A stretch of 64,000 bases of DNA from Flavobacteriales bacterium UBA6693 (GCA_002454815.1 DKJL01000007.1:1-64000), one strand, 5' to 3'; counted from the stretch's first letter, positions 17,007-25,622 are shown. Translations and numbers: made by a program. Notes: generated by a model not told the origin, from the letters alone.

Positions 17007-17899
17007 CAGTTTTGTAGCTGTTTCGCAGCAGTGTTTTTGCGGGCTTTTATAACGCCGTTGATCACAATAGCGCCAATCATCACAATCGAGGCTCCGTAGA
17101 ACATCGGACTCATCTGCTCCGATTCACCGAAGATAAAAAAAGCAAAGATAATTCCGTATACAGGTTCCAGATTTACCGTCAAAATTAAGGTAAAAGGCGA
17201 GATATATTTCATCAGACTCACCGATTCCAACATGGGGAAGGCGGTGAAAAAGCTGGCCAGTATCAAGACTAACGCTAAGTCACGTGTACTTATTTCGTGC
17301 AAGTGAAAGATCTGTCCGGTGAAGAGATAAAAGAACGTGAGTATCGCGCAGCCGGAAAAAATTTCATAAAAAATAATATTGCCGGAAGAAGTTTTACCGA
17401 AAATCTTACCGTTATAAACGCCGAAGACCGTGCCGAACAGCGCTGTGAGGATTCCGAAAAAAATTCCTTCTTTGTACTGAAATTCCGTTTTGAAGATAAG
17501 GCCCATACAAATAACGATCACGATACCCATGATGACTTCCGACAGATCGATTTTACGTTTAAAAACAATGGGCTCCAATATCGACGCAAAAAGCGTCGAT
17601 AAGGACAGACAGCTCAGCGCAATGGAAACGTTGGAAACTTTAATGGAATGGAAAAAACACAGCCAGTGAAAACCCATAAAACCACCTATCGTAGCCAGTT
17701 GCAGAAAGAGTTTCGTGGAAATCTTCAAACTTTGTTTTTTAATGAAACGGACAAAAATATACAGGAAAAGTGCGGCAAAAAACATACGGTAGAAAACCAG
17801 AATCTGCGCGTTGGCGTGGATAAGCTTGCCGAGAATGGCGGTGAATCCCCAGAGGAAGACGATGAGATGAAGCCGGAATAACGCTGATTTCTGTACCAC
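17006..17899 (-). CDS. EamA/DMT-family transporter
   Basis: An inner-membrane drug/metabolite-type exporter of 297 residues with ten hydrophobic spans in two repeats. The first repeat begins FLWGFTAILGKLIHANAQ and ILVFYRMFFAALFLY; the second contains TLILTVNLEPVYGIIFAFFI. Substrates in the family range from amino acids to metabolites and cannot be named here. The stop codon overlaps the start of the PorV2-like gene, an unusual partner. Confidence 0.88.
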   Translation of the reverse strand: MVQKSALFRLHLIVFLWGFTAILGKLIHANAQILVFYRMFFAALFLYIFVRFIKKQSLKISTKLFLQLATIGGFMGFHWLCFFHSIKVSNVSIALSCLSLSTLFASILEPIVFKRKIDLSEVIMGIVIVICMGLIFKTEFQYKEGIFFGILTALFGTVFGVYNGKIFGKTSSGNIIFYEIFSGCAILTFFYLFTGQIFHLHEISTRDLALVLILASFFTAFPMLESVSLMKYISPFTLILTVNLEPVYGIIFAFFIFGESEQMSPMFYGASIVMIGAIVINGVIKARKNTAAKQLQN

Positions 17900-17974
17900 A
17901 GTTGCTGAAATTTTTAGAATGCTGCAAAGCTACAATTCTGCTGTTTAATAGTAGGCTGACTATTGCTTTTATTT

Positions 17975-18010
17975 AATAAAAAACCCTGAAAGTCAATTAA
18001 CTTTCAGGGT
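17975..18010 (-). terminator. Intrinsic terminator of a short minus-strand transcript
   Basis: A perfect 11-bp stem (17983-17993 with 18000-18010), a six-base loop, and on the minus strand six T after the stem. No annotated gene ends here; it lies 104 bases behind the 21-codon frame at 18114-18179 and 84 bases before the EamA start. It therefore marks a separate short transcript. Confidence 0.75.
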
Positions 18011-18113
18011 CTTCAAATAATAAACTATTAAAAAAATAAAACTAGGAATAGAAATCAGCACTAATTTCTAATATAGGAACGCAGCATTTTATTTTTTATT
18101 TTACGCTTAAATG

Positions 18114-18179
18114 TTAATTATTCCCAAATAAATTTCTGAGTTTCAAAAGTTTAAAACAAGCCCTGCCAACCCAAGTCAT
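18114..18179 (-). CDS. Possible 21-residue peptide gene with its own terminator
   Basis: ATG at 18179 on the minus strand, 21 codons, TAA. The peptide reads MTWVGRACFKLL then KLRNLFGNN: basic, amphipathic, one Cys. It is the only frame ahead of the strong terminator at 17975-18010 in an otherwise gene-free stretch (17900-18222). Together they could be a mRNA for a micropeptide, a leader peptide or a small RNA of about 200 bases. No promoter match is clear. The call rests on the orphan terminator. Confidence 0.4.
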   Translation of the reverse strand: MTWVGRACFKLLKLRNLFGNN

Positions 18180-18222
18180 TCCTGAATAAAATCTTATCTT
18201 TAAAGCAAATTTTTTCCAGCTT

Positions 18223-19851
18223 ATGAATCTTGAATTTAATAAAAGAGAAGACCAAAATAAAATGAAACTCGGCGCTATCAATAGCTTGCTGAACGAAATA
18301 AAAAAAGGCGGCGGCGAAAAGCGCCTTCAGAAGCAGCGCGATGAAGGCAAACTGACAGCGCGAGAACGCATTGATTTTTTGTTGGACAAAAATTCTGATT
18401 CCATCGAAATCGGCGCATTTGCAGGCTATGAGATGTATGAAGAACACGGTGGCTGCCCCGGCGGTGGCGTCGTAGTGGTGATGGGCTACGTTTCCGGGCG
18501 ACAATGTTTGGTGGTAGCCAATGATGCTTCCGTAAAAGCCGGCGCGTGGTTTCCCATTACGGGAAAGAAAAACCTTCGCGCGCAGGAAATTGCCATGGAA
18601 AACAGACTGCCCATTATTTATCTCGTCGATTCTGCGGGCGTATATCTGCCGATGCAGGATGAGATTTTCCCGGACAAAGAACATTTTGGCCGCATCTTTA
18701 GAAACAATGCAAAAATGAGCGCCATGGGAATTATTCAGATTTCCGCGGTGATGGGAAGTTGTGTTGCGGGGGGCGCTTATCTGCCGATTATGAGCGACGA
18801 GGCAATGATCGTAGACAAAACAGGTTCCATATTTTTGGCCGGCAGTTATCTGGTGAAAGCCGCGATTGGCGAAAATATCGATAATGAAACTTTGGGCGGC
18901 GCGACGACGCACTGCGAAATTTCCGGCGTTACCGATTATAAAGCGAAAGACGACAAAGACGCGCTGAGCCGCATTAAAAATATTATGAAGTCGCTGGGCG
19001 ATTACGAAAAAGCAGGTTTTGACCGTGTTGAAAGTGCTCCGCCGAAAGAAAATATTGAAAATATTTTTGGTTACGTGCCCGTCTCCCGTGCCGATCAGTA
19101 TGACACTTTTGACATTATTAAGTGCCTCGTCGACAACTCCGAATATGAAGAATACAAGCCCGATTACGGCAAAACCATTATCTGCGCTACCGCACGCATC
19201 GATGGCTGGAGCGTAGGAATTGTTGCCAATCAGCGAAAACTGGTGAAAAGCGGCAAAGGCGAAATGCAGTTCGGTGGCGTCATTTATTCAGATTCTGCGG
19301 ATAAGGCCACACGGTTTATCGCCAATTGTAATCAACGCAAAATTCCGCTTGTTTTCCTCCAGGACGTCACCGGATTTATGGTAGGCTCGAAATCTGAGCA
19401 CGGTGGAATTATCAAAGACGGTGCAAAAATGGTGAACGCAGTTTCCAACTCGGTAGTTCCCAAATTTACCGTGATTACCGGAAATTCCTACGGTGCCGGC
19501 AATTACGCCATGTGCGGTAAAGCTTATGATCCGCGCCTGATCGTCGCTTGGCCGTGGGCAGAACTCGCTGTAATGGGTGGGAGCCAGGCCGCGAAGGTTT
19601 TGGCGCAAATCCAGACTTCGACTCTGAAAAAGCAAGGCAAAGAAATCTCTGAGGAAGAACATCAGGAAATCCTGGATACCATTTCGAAACGCTATCAAAA
19701 ACAGACGGAACCTACCTACGCCGCTGCGCGACTGTGGACCGACGCGATTATCAATCCGGTTGATACGCGCAAGTGGATCTCGATGGGTATTGAGGCCGCA
19801 AACCATTCGCCGATTACCGAAAAATTTAATTTGGGCGTGATTCAGGTTTAA
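18223..19851 (+). CDS. Acyl-CoA carboxylase beta (carboxyltransferase) subunit
   Basis: Transfers carboxyl from biotin to an acyl-CoA. 542 residues with the two crotonase-like halves of the family: EHGGCPGGGVVVVMG and GSCVAGGAYLPIM in the first, then DVTGFMVGSKSEHGGIIKDG and NSYGAGNYAMCGKAYDPR in the second. Length and the GFMVG segment fit methylcrotonyl-CoA carboxylase more than propionyl-CoA carboxylase, but this is not decisive. The biotin-carboxylase subunit is not in the window. A start at 18262 (MKLGAIN) is also possible. Confidence 0.88.
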   Translation: MNLEFNKREDQNKMKLGAINSLLNEIKKGGGEKRLQKQRDEGKLTARERIDFLLDKNSDSIEIGAFAGYEMYEEHGGCPGGGVVVVMGYVSGRQCLVVANDASVKAGAWFPITGKKNLRAQEIAMENRLPIIYLVDSAGVYLPMQDEIFPDKEHFGRIFRNNAKMSAMGIIQISAVMGSCVAGGAYLPIMSDEAMIVDKTGSIFLAGSYLVKAAIGENIDNETLGGATTHCEISGVTDYKAKDDKDALSRIKNIMKSLGDYEKAGFDRVESAPPKENIENIFGYVPVSRADQYDTFDIIKCLVDNSEYEEYKPDYGKTIICATARIDGWSVGIVANQRKLVKSGKGEMQFGGVIYSDSADKATRFIANCNQRKIPLVFLQDVTGFMVGSKSEHGGIIKDGAKMVNAVSNSVVPKFTVITGNSYGAGNYAMCGKAYDPRLIVAWPWAELAVMGGSQAAKVLAQIQTSTLKKQGKEISEEEHQEILDTISKRYQKQTEPTYAAARLWTDAIINPVDTRKWISMGIEAANHSPITEKFNLGVIQV

Positions 19852-19905
19852 AAAATGTAAACTGGAAAAAAGTTTTTAATTAAACTGCATTTCTGATCAA
19901 ACAAA

Positions 19906-19933
19906 AAAAATCCACCTGATGAGGTGGATTTTT
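19906..19933. terminator. Bidirectional terminator
   Basis: A perfect 12-bp stem (19906-19917 with 19922-19933), a four-base loop, an A tract on one side and a T tract on the other. It separates the converging carboxylase and YceI genes. Confidence 0.85.
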
Positions 19934-19955
19934 CTGTTGGTTTATGACTTTAAAA

Positions 19956-20465
19956 TTAGCCTTTCACAAACTGTAGTTCACCAGCGATTTTTACTTCGTC
20001 GGAAACCATTACGCCACCGGCTTCAAGTACCGTGTTCCAGTTAAGATCGAAATCTTTTCTGTTGATCTTTCCTTCAAAAGAAAAACCTGCTTTGGTATTT
20101 CCCCATGGATCTACGTTGGTTCCCCCGAAATCTACCTCCAGTTTTATTGGTTTTGTAACGCCGTTAAGGGTAAGATTTCCAGTAATCTCATCATTTAAAG
20201 AATCACTTTCAAAAGTAATTTCCGGATTGGCCGCTGCGTTGAAGAAATCTTCACTTTTCAAATGGGTGTCGCGGTCGGTGTTATTCGTATTTACAGAATC
20301 AGTTTTAATGGTTGCTTTTACGTTTACATTTTTAAAAGTATCGTCTTCTGCTTCCATTTCCGCATTGAAGTCCGTGAAAGAGCCTTTTACATTAGAGATC
20401 ATCATGTGTCTTACTCGGAAGGTAATTTCACTGTGCGTTGGGTCAAGGTTCCATTTTGTTGCCAT
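19956..20465 (-). CDS. YceI family protein
   Basis: A lipid-binding lipocalin-like beta barrel that in the family binds polyisoprenoids. 169 residues, opening WNLDPTHSEITFRVRHMMIS, with the expected VKGSFTDFNAEM and LTLNGVTKPIKLEV. There is no signal peptide, so this copy is cytoplasmic, unlike the secreted E. coli YceI. A perfect -7 element lies 41 bases upstream. Ligand unknown. Confidence 0.92.
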   Translation of the reverse strand: MATKWNLDPTHSEITFRVRHMMISNVKGSFTDFNAEMEAEDDTFKNVNVKATIKTDSVNTNNTDRDTHLKSEDFFNAAANPEITFESDSLNDEITGNLTLNGVTKPIKLEVDFGGTNVDPWGNTKAGFSFEGKINRKDFDLNWNTVLEAGGVMVSDEVKIAGELQFVKG

Positions 20466-20505
20466 AATAAATATTTGTTTTTGGTTAATCTTAAAATTTC
20501 TACTG

Positions 20506-20513
20506 CAAAGATA
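20506..20513 (-). promoter_or_regulatory. -7 promoter element of the YceI gene
   Basis: Minus strand TATCTTTG, a perfect TAnnTTTG. The predicted leader is about 35 bases. A -33 TTG at the right distance is not obvious. Confidence 0.5.
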
Positions 20514-20705
20514 TCGCGATCAACTTGCATACACATTGATGTAAGTTAAGAAATAATTGTGTTTCTAAATATTTAATCTATGCGTAAAGAACAACATTGA
20601 ACCGGAGTTAGTTTTTGTATTGCACCTCTTACCGGCACATCATTAATTAACACTTTTTTAACAAAGCAAAAATTTTTCTTATTTTTAACATCTAATTTTT
20701 AAACG

Positions 20706-22847
20706 ATGACACTGTCCCGACTTTCTCTACTGTTACTTTTAACGGCAGGCACTACATTTGCTCAGAAACAAAAATATACGATTGCTGAAGCCGTAAATGG
20801 GCTGCGAAGCAACCTCGCCGTAAAAGGTATTTCTCAGTTTTCCTGGAATGATGATAATAAAGCCTTCTATCAGGGAACGACAAACGGTTATCTGATCACG
20901 GAAGTGCAGAGTATGAAACAGGATACGCTGGTATCGCTTTCTCAGCTGAACAAGAATTTATCTTCAGATATGAAGTTAAAAGTTTTCCCGCGCATCAGTT
21001 TCATCAACCGCGACAAAGGCTATTTCTCCCAAAATTCGAAATATTATTGGGTAGAACGGTCCGGCAAAGACTGGAAGATAAAAGAATGGATTTCGCTGGG
21101 CGAAGATGCCGAAAACGTTGAAGTGCTCAGCAATAACGAAGGTTTCGTTTATACGGTTAAGAATAATCTTTACCTGACTAAAAATGGTAAAACGATTGCC
21201 ATTACTAACGATCAGGACGAAGATATCGTCAACGGTCAGGCCGTTCATCAGCGGGAATTCGGTATCGTTAAAGGCATTTTTATTTCGCCCGACAATTCGC
21301 AGATCGCTTTTTACCGCATGGACCAGAGCATGGTGAAAGATTACCCTATTATCGACTGGAGGGCCGTGCCGGCGGTAAACAAAAACATAAAATACCCGAT
21401 GGCCGGCAGCAAGTCGCATCACGTTACCCTTGGCGTTTACGAGATTAAAAACAACAAGAAAACATTTTTAAATATCGAAGGCGATCCCGAGCAATATCTC
21501 ACCGCTGTTACCTGGAGCCCGGATTCCAAATCTGTTTTTGTGGGCGTACTGAACCGTGATCAAAACGATCTGCGGATGAATCAGTACAGCGCTACAACCG
21601 GCAGCCTGATCAAAACTGTATTTGAAGAAAAAGCAAAAGAATATGTGGAGCCGCAGCATCCGCTTGTATTTTTCCCCAATTCCAACACCGATTTTATCTG
21701 GCAAAGCGAGCGCACCGGCTTCAACCATCTTTTCCATTATAATGTGAATAGCGGCCTGGTCGCCCAGCTCACGAAAGGCAATTGGCTGGTAACTGATCTG
21801 CTTGGTTTTAATGAAAAGAAGAAAGAAATCTTTTTCACCTCTACACAGGAAACCCCGCTGGAAAGACACCTGTACAAAGTGAACTGGACCCACTACAAAA
21901 CGCAGCGCCTGGACGATGCGCCTGGCACACACATGGGGATTCTGAGTAAAGATGGCTCCCAACTTTATGACATTTACAGCAACGAAACGACGCCACGAGT
22001 GGTAAACCTGATCAATACAAACACCGGAAAATCCCGAAATCTGCTGACGGCCGAAAATCCACTGAAAAATTACGACCGTCCGGAAATAAAAAACATCACT
22101 CTGCGCGCCGACGATGGCACGCCGCTCTACGGCAAGATCATTTTACCCACCGAGTTTGATGCCAGCAAAAAATATCCCGTCATCGTTTATCTTTACAATG
22201 GTCCGCACGCGCAGCTCATCACCAACAGTTTTCCGGCTTCCGGCAACCTTTGGTATGAATATATGGCACAACGCGGCTACATTGTTTTCACCATGGACGG
22301 CCGGGGATCTTCCAACCGCGGGCAGAAATTCGAACAGGCGGTTTTCCGTCATCTGGGAGAAGTGGAAATGAAAGATCAGCTGAAAGGCGTCGATTATTTA
22401 AAATCGCTTCCTTATGTCGATGATCAAAAACTCGGTATTCACGGTTGGAGTTTTGGCGGTTTTATGACCACCAGTTTTATGCTCAAACATCCGGATGTCT
22501 TCGCAGCGGGCGTCGCCGGCGGACCCGTGATCGACTGGAATATGTACGAAATTATGTACACCGAGCGCTACATGGATTCTCCACAACAAAATCCGGAAGG
22601 TTACAGACAGGCAAACCTTCTGGACAAAGTTCAGAATTTAAAAGGCCATTTGCTGATGATTCACGGTGCGCAGGATAATGTAGTGGTTTGGCAGCATTCC
22701 ATTAAATTCCTAAAAGCTGCGGTCGACAAAGGGGTACAACTGGATTATTTTGTTTATCCCGGCCACGAGCACAATGTTTTGGGCAAAGATCGCGTGCATC
22801 TGATGCAGAAAGTAACCAATTATTTTAATGAATATTTAAAGAAATAG
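20706..22847 (+). CDS. S9 family dipeptidyl-peptidase IV-like serine peptidase
   Basis: Exported prolyl oligopeptidase-family enzyme that removes dipeptides from peptides outside the cytoplasm. There is a 19-residue signal peptide ending TTFAQ. An eight-bladed propeller-like region (about 60-470) precedes the alpha/beta hydrolase domain. The triad is visible: Ser582 in GWSFGG, Asp657 in GAQDNVV, His689 in YPGHEH. Length (713) matches Porphyromonas DPPIV-type enzymes. It stands alone with divergent YceI upstream. Confidence 0.93.
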   Translation: MTLSRLSLLLLLTAGTTFAQKQKYTIAEAVNGLRSNLAVKGISQFSWNDDNKAFYQGTTNGYLITEVQSMKQDTLVSLSQLNKNLSSDMKLKVFPRISFINRDKGYFSQNSKYYWVERSGKDWKIKEWISLGEDAENVEVLSNNEGFVYTVKNNLYLTKNGKTIAITNDQDEDIVNGQAVHQREFGIVKGIFISPDNSQIAFYRMDQSMVKDYPIIDWRAVPAVNKNIKYPMAGSKSHHVTLGVYEIKNNKKTFLNIEGDPEQYLTAVTWSPDSKSVFVGVLNRDQNDLRMNQYSATTGSLIKTVFEEKAKEYVEPQHPLVFFPNSNTDFIWQSERTGFNHLFHYNVNSGLVAQLTKGNWLVTDLLGFNEKKKEIFFTSTQETPLERHLYKVNWTHYKTQRLDDAPGTHMGILSKDGSQLYDIYSNETTPRVVNLINTNTGKSRNLLTAENPLKNYDRPEIKNITLRADDGTPLYGKIILPTEFDASKKYPVIVYLYNGPHAQLITNSFPASGNLWYEYMAQRGYIVFTMDGRGSSNRGQKFEQAVFRHLGEVEMKDQLKGVDYLKSLPYVDDQKLGIHGWSFGGFMTTSFMLKHPDVFAAGVAGGPVIDWNMYEIMYTERYMDSPQQNPEGYRQANLLDKVQNLKGHLLMIHGAQDNVVVWQHSIKFLKAAVDKGVQLDYFVYPGHEHNVLGKDRVHLMQKVTNYFNEYLKK

Positions 22848-22892
22848 CTTAGTGAGCAGATATTTGATCAGATTGAATGTCTGCTTATTTTT

Positions 22893-22982
22893 TTGGGCAG
22901 ACATTTCCGCCTTCCATTCCCGCTATTTTTTGCCCGCGCTTAGGCCGTCCAAAAAAAATGAGCTCCATTCAAGTCGGGCTGC
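22893..22982. repeat. Dispersed intergenic repeat, copy 2
   Basis: Carries the same outer blocks as copy 1 at 8094-8190: tttccgccttccattcccgct (in two parts, 22904-22924) and gagctccattcaagtcggg (22960-22978), in the same orientation and spacing class. The centre differs, with a weaker stem. The two bases that vary in the first block (gc to at) vary in the same way in the second block. Confidence 0.65.
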
Positions 22983-23021
22983 AAAGGCTGCATAAATAAA
23001 AGTCTTTCCCTATTAAAATTA

Positions 23022-23049
23022 AAGCGCTGCCAAAATCCGCGCAGCACTT
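23022..23049 (-). terminator. Terminator of the tsaC gene
   Basis: A nine-bp stem (23022-23030 with 23041-23049) with a ten-base loop; on the minus strand every position pairs, one as G-U, and a T-rich stretch follows. On the plus strand there is one mismatch but seven T follow, so it may also stop plus-strand readthrough. Confidence 0.65.
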
Positions 23050-23052
23050 TTT

Positions 23053-23601
23053 TTATTCCCGCAAAACCTTAATTCTGCCGTCATTCCAAATTCTTATCAC
23101 CGAAGAACCCGAATATTCGGAAACTTTATCATGGTTTTCTTCTGCTACAAAATCCACGGAATCAATTATTTCCTGCGAGATCTCAGAAAATTTCATGGGT
23201 GATTTCTGTCCGCTCAGGTTTGCTGAAGTAGAAACGAGCGGTTTGTTGAGTTTAGTAATAATTTTTTTTAAAAATAAATCATTCACCAGCCGGATGCCGA
23301 TGCTTCCGTCTTCTGCCAGTAATTCGTCTGGCAAGCCTTTCGGATTATCATAAATCAAAGTTACCGGCTTTTCGGATAGATCGATGATTTCCCAAGCCAT
23401 TTCGGGAACCTCGACCAGGTCTTCCAGTCGTTTTGCCGATTCTACGAGAATAATCATCGACTTGTTTTTCTCTCTTTTTTTTATTTCAAAAATTTTATTG
23501 ATTGCTTCAGTGTTGGTGGCGTCACAGCCAATTCCCCAGATAGTGTCTGTGGGATACAGGATAGTGCCGCCGGATTTTAAAGTTTCTATGAGTTGTTCCA
23601 T
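23053..23601 (-). CDS. L-threonylcarbamoyladenylate synthase (TsaC/Sua5/YrdC)
   Basis: Makes threonylcarbamoyl-AMP from Thr, bicarbonate and ATP for the t6A37 modification of tRNAs reading ANN codons. 182 residues, the short TsaC/YrdC form without the extra Sua5 domain. The N-terminus GGTILYPTDTIWGIGCDATN and the KKREKNKSMIILV segment form the nucleotide site; PLVSTSANLSGQ is the conserved C-terminal motif. Essential function in most bacteria. Confidence 0.92.
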   Translation of the reverse strand: MEQLIETLKSGGTILYPTDTIWGIGCDATNTEAINKIFEIKKREKNKSMIILVESAKRLEDLVEVPEMAWEIIDLSEKPVTLIYDNPKGLPDELLAEDGSIGIRLVNDLFLKKIITKLNKPLVSTSANLSGQKSPMKFSEISQEIIDSVDFVAEENHDKVSEYSGSSVIRIWNDGRIKVLRE

Positions 23602-23626
23602 TAAGTAATTAGGTTGTTTTGGTAAG

Positions 23627-23648
23627 TGGGAGCGGGCTTTAGCCCGCT
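23627..23648. repeat. REP palindrome, left of the RAYT gene
   Basis: AGCGGGCT-TT-AGCCCGCT (23631-23648), an 8-bp-arm palindrome preceded by tggg. An inverted copy lies on the other side of the transposase gene. A shorter core, ggctttagcc, lies at about 23664-23673. Confidence 0.8.
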
Positions 23649-23674
23649 GATCTATTGAGGTTTTTTACAAGGCT

Positions 23675-24121
23675 TTAGCCAAAGTTATTTCTGTCATCGC
23701 GAAAATGGAATTTGTCAGAAAGTGCCGGGTATTCTTCAGAAAAAGATTTTTTTAGATGATGTTTTTCCTGTTGGATGATATAATTTCTAACTTCTTGGAT
23801 CATGGATTCTGATACGGAAACTGCAATATATCCAGCCTGCCAATTAAATTTTTCTGCCGTTAAATAGTTTTTATTGATCCAGTGCGAAGATTCGCCTTTA
23901 ATTAACTGTACAATTTTCTGTATGTTCTGATCAGACCCTAAAGAAATCAAACAGTGACAGTGATCGGTATAACCGTTCACCTGCTTCACAAAGATTCCTT
24001 TTTGCCGGGCGTTTTCAGTAATGTGTTGCCAAACCCGGGTTCTCAGTTCTTTTGAATCGAGAAAAGGTTTTCTGTCAAGAGTAGGAAACACCAAATGGAT
24101 ATAGATTTTTATCAAATGCAT
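23675..24121 (-). CDS. REP-associated tyrosine transposase (RAYT, IS200-like Y1 fold)
   Basis: A single-domain HUH nuclease of 148 residues, related to IS200/IS605 TnpA. The metal-binding pair is H54-C-H56 in YTDHCHCLISL and the catalytic tyrosine is probably Y114 in VRNYIIQQEKHH. The start is typical (IYIHLVFPTLDRKPFL). The gene is framed by inverted REP palindromes (23631-23648 and 24185-24200), the arrangement of RAYT loci, where the enzyme is thought to act on REP hairpins rather than move itself. No TnpB is present. Reading frame intact. Confidence 0.88.
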   Translation of the reverse strand: MHLIKIYIHLVFPTLDRKPFLDSKELRTRVWQHITENARQKGIFVKQVNGYTDHCHCLISLGSDQNIQKIVQLIKGESSHWINKNYLTAEKFNWQAGYIAVSVSESMIQEVRNYIIQQEKHHLKKSFSEEYPALSDKFHFRDDRNNFG

Positions 24122-24184
24122 AACAGAACCAAAAATAACAAATTTTAGCTTTGCTGAAGCCTGTTAAAACCGTCGAAAAAATGC

Positions 24185-24204
24185 GCGGGCTAAAGCCCGC
24201 TCCA
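24185..24204. repeat. REP palindrome, right of the RAYT gene, inverted
   Basis: GCGGGCT-AA-AGCCCGC (24185-24200) followed by tcc. Read on the minus strand, ggagcgggctttagcccgc matches the left copy, so the two are inverted around the gene. Confidence 0.8.
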
Positions 24205-24280
24205 ACAGTATTGCACTTTTACTACATTCTAAAAAACACCGTTCTTACCATTGATCAATGCTTTTGAGTAGCAAATCCCC

Positions 24281-24288
24281 TAAATTTG
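24281..24288 (+). promoter_or_regulatory. -7 promoter element of the LLM oxidoreductase gene
   Basis: TAAATTTG, a perfect TAnnTTTG. It overlaps the in-frame TTG at 24286, which supports the ATG at 24310 as the true start. Confidence 0.5.
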
Positions 24289-24309
24289 TATTATCAAAAT
24301 CATAAAATT

Positions 24310-25329
24310 ATGGAAATAGGAATTGGAATGTTTGGCGATCTCGCTTTCGATCAAACCACCGGAAAATATAAAGACGCGGGAGTTAAGATCCGCGAAATCG
24401 TAAGCCAGGTAAAGTTAATGGATGAGGTAGGGCTCGACGTTTTTGCTATGGGCGAGCATCACCGGCCGGATTATGCGGTTTCCTCACCGGAAATGGTTTT
24501 AGCAGCGGCTGCAAGTGTTACGAAAAACATTAAATTAGCAAGTGGTGTAACGGTTTTAAGTTCTTCTGAACCGGTGAAGGTTTACGAAGATTTTGCCACG
24601 TTGGATCTGATTTCAGACGGTAGAGCCGAAATATTTGTTGGGCGAGGAAGTTTCATTGAATCTTTCCCTTTATATGGTTATTCCCTGGAAGATTACGAGC
24701 AGCTTTTCGATGAAAAACTCGAACTTTTACTTAAAATCAACTCTGAAGAAAATGTTTCGTGGACGGGAAAACTCCGTGCGCCGATGAAAAACCAAACCGT
24801 TTACCCCAGAGCTAAGAATAACGGCAAAATCCCTATTTGGCGTGCAGTTGGTGGAACGCCGCAATCTGTTTTAAGCGCGGCAAAATTAGGAATGCCTTTG
24901 ATTGTCGCGATTATCGGCGGGATGCCTGTGCAGTTTAAAAGTCTGATCGATTTTTACAAACAGGAATACCTGAAAGCCGGTCACAAAGAAGCGGATATGG
25001 AGATAGCGATTCATTCCCACACTTTTGTGAGCGAACAACAGAGCGTCATCGATGGATATTTCCAAAATTATAAAGCGCAAATGGACCGTATCGGTGCGTC
25101 TCGCGGTTGGGCCCCGTACACCAAAATGCAGTATGAGGGGGGACGAGGGAAGGAAGGCGCTTTATTCGTGGGAAATACAAATGAAGTTGCGGATAAAATT
25201 AGCTACATGAAAGAACTTTTCGACATTACGCGGTTTATCGGACATATGGATGTAGGCGCGCCGGAAAATGACATCATGAGGAAATCAATAGAACTCTTTG
25301 GCGAAAAAATAGCGCCGCAGGTGCGGTAA
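24310..25329 (+). CDS. LLM class (luciferase-like) flavin-dependent oxidoreductase
   Basis: A 339-residue TIM-barrel enzyme of the bacterial luciferase-like superfamily that uses FMN or F420. Family signs are MEIGIGMFGDLAFD at the start, DVFAMGEHHRPDYAVSSP, LASGVTVLSSSEPVKVYEDF and DLISDGRAEIFVGRGSFIES. The substrate is unknown; members oxidise alkanes, aldehydes or sulfonates. The ATG at 24310 is chosen because an upstream TTG falls inside the promoter. A very strong terminator follows. Confidence 0.9.
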   Translation: MEIGIGMFGDLAFDQTTGKYKDAGVKIREIVSQVKLMDEVGLDVFAMGEHHRPDYAVSSPEMVLAAAASVTKNIKLASGVTVLSSSEPVKVYEDFATLDLISDGRAEIFVGRGSFIESFPLYGYSLEDYEQLFDEKLELLLKINSEENVSWTGKLRAPMKNQTVYPRAKNNGKIPIWRAVGGTPQSVLSAAKLGMPLIVAIIGGMPVQFKSLIDFYKQEYLKAGHKEADMEIAIHSHTFVSEQQSVIDGYFQNYKAQMDRIGASRGWAPYTKMQYEGGRGKEGALFVGNTNEVADKISYMKELFDITRFIGHMDVGAPENDIMRKSIELFGEKIAPQVR

Positions 25330-25373
25330 TTAGATAACGAAAGCGCAACTATTGTCGCTTTCCGATTTGTGTG

Positions 25374-25410
25374 AACGTCTTTATTTCAGTTTGAAATAGA
25401 GGCGTTTTTT
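25374..25410 (+). terminator. Strong terminator after the LLM oxidoreductase gene
   Basis: A 15-bp stem (25374-25388 with 25392-25406, two G-U pairs), a three-base loop and six T in all. A second, smaller hairpin (25339-25345 with 25356-25362) precedes it. Confidence 0.85.
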
Positions 25411-25584
25411 ACATTGGCTTTAGGAAACAGAAAATGAAAAAGCGTCAATAGTATTTATCTTCATTAAATGTGCCGACTGTATTCATGTGATCAAAATGAA
25501 TTTCTTTAAATAAAACCTTTTTACGTTACAAAATACCAGATAGAGAATGCGCTTTAAAGCAATAGCGGAGAATTGTACACCGGA

Positions 25585-25616
25585 TTGGTTGATGAAAAGC
25601 AATTTGCTTAATTTTG
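25585..25616 (+). promoter_or_regulatory. Promoter of the VF530 gene, likely leaderless
   Basis: TTG at 25585-25587, a 21-base spacer, then TAATTTTG (25609-25616), a perfect TAnnTTTG. Transcription should start one or two bases before the ATG at 25623. Confidence 0.6.
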
Positions 25617-25622
25617 CCAGTA

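Noticed and set aside
18151..18912. A 253-codon minus-strand frame opposite the carboxylase gene
   Set aside because: It lies antisense to a clearly coding frame with full family motifs, has no domain, and arises from codon bias of the real gene.
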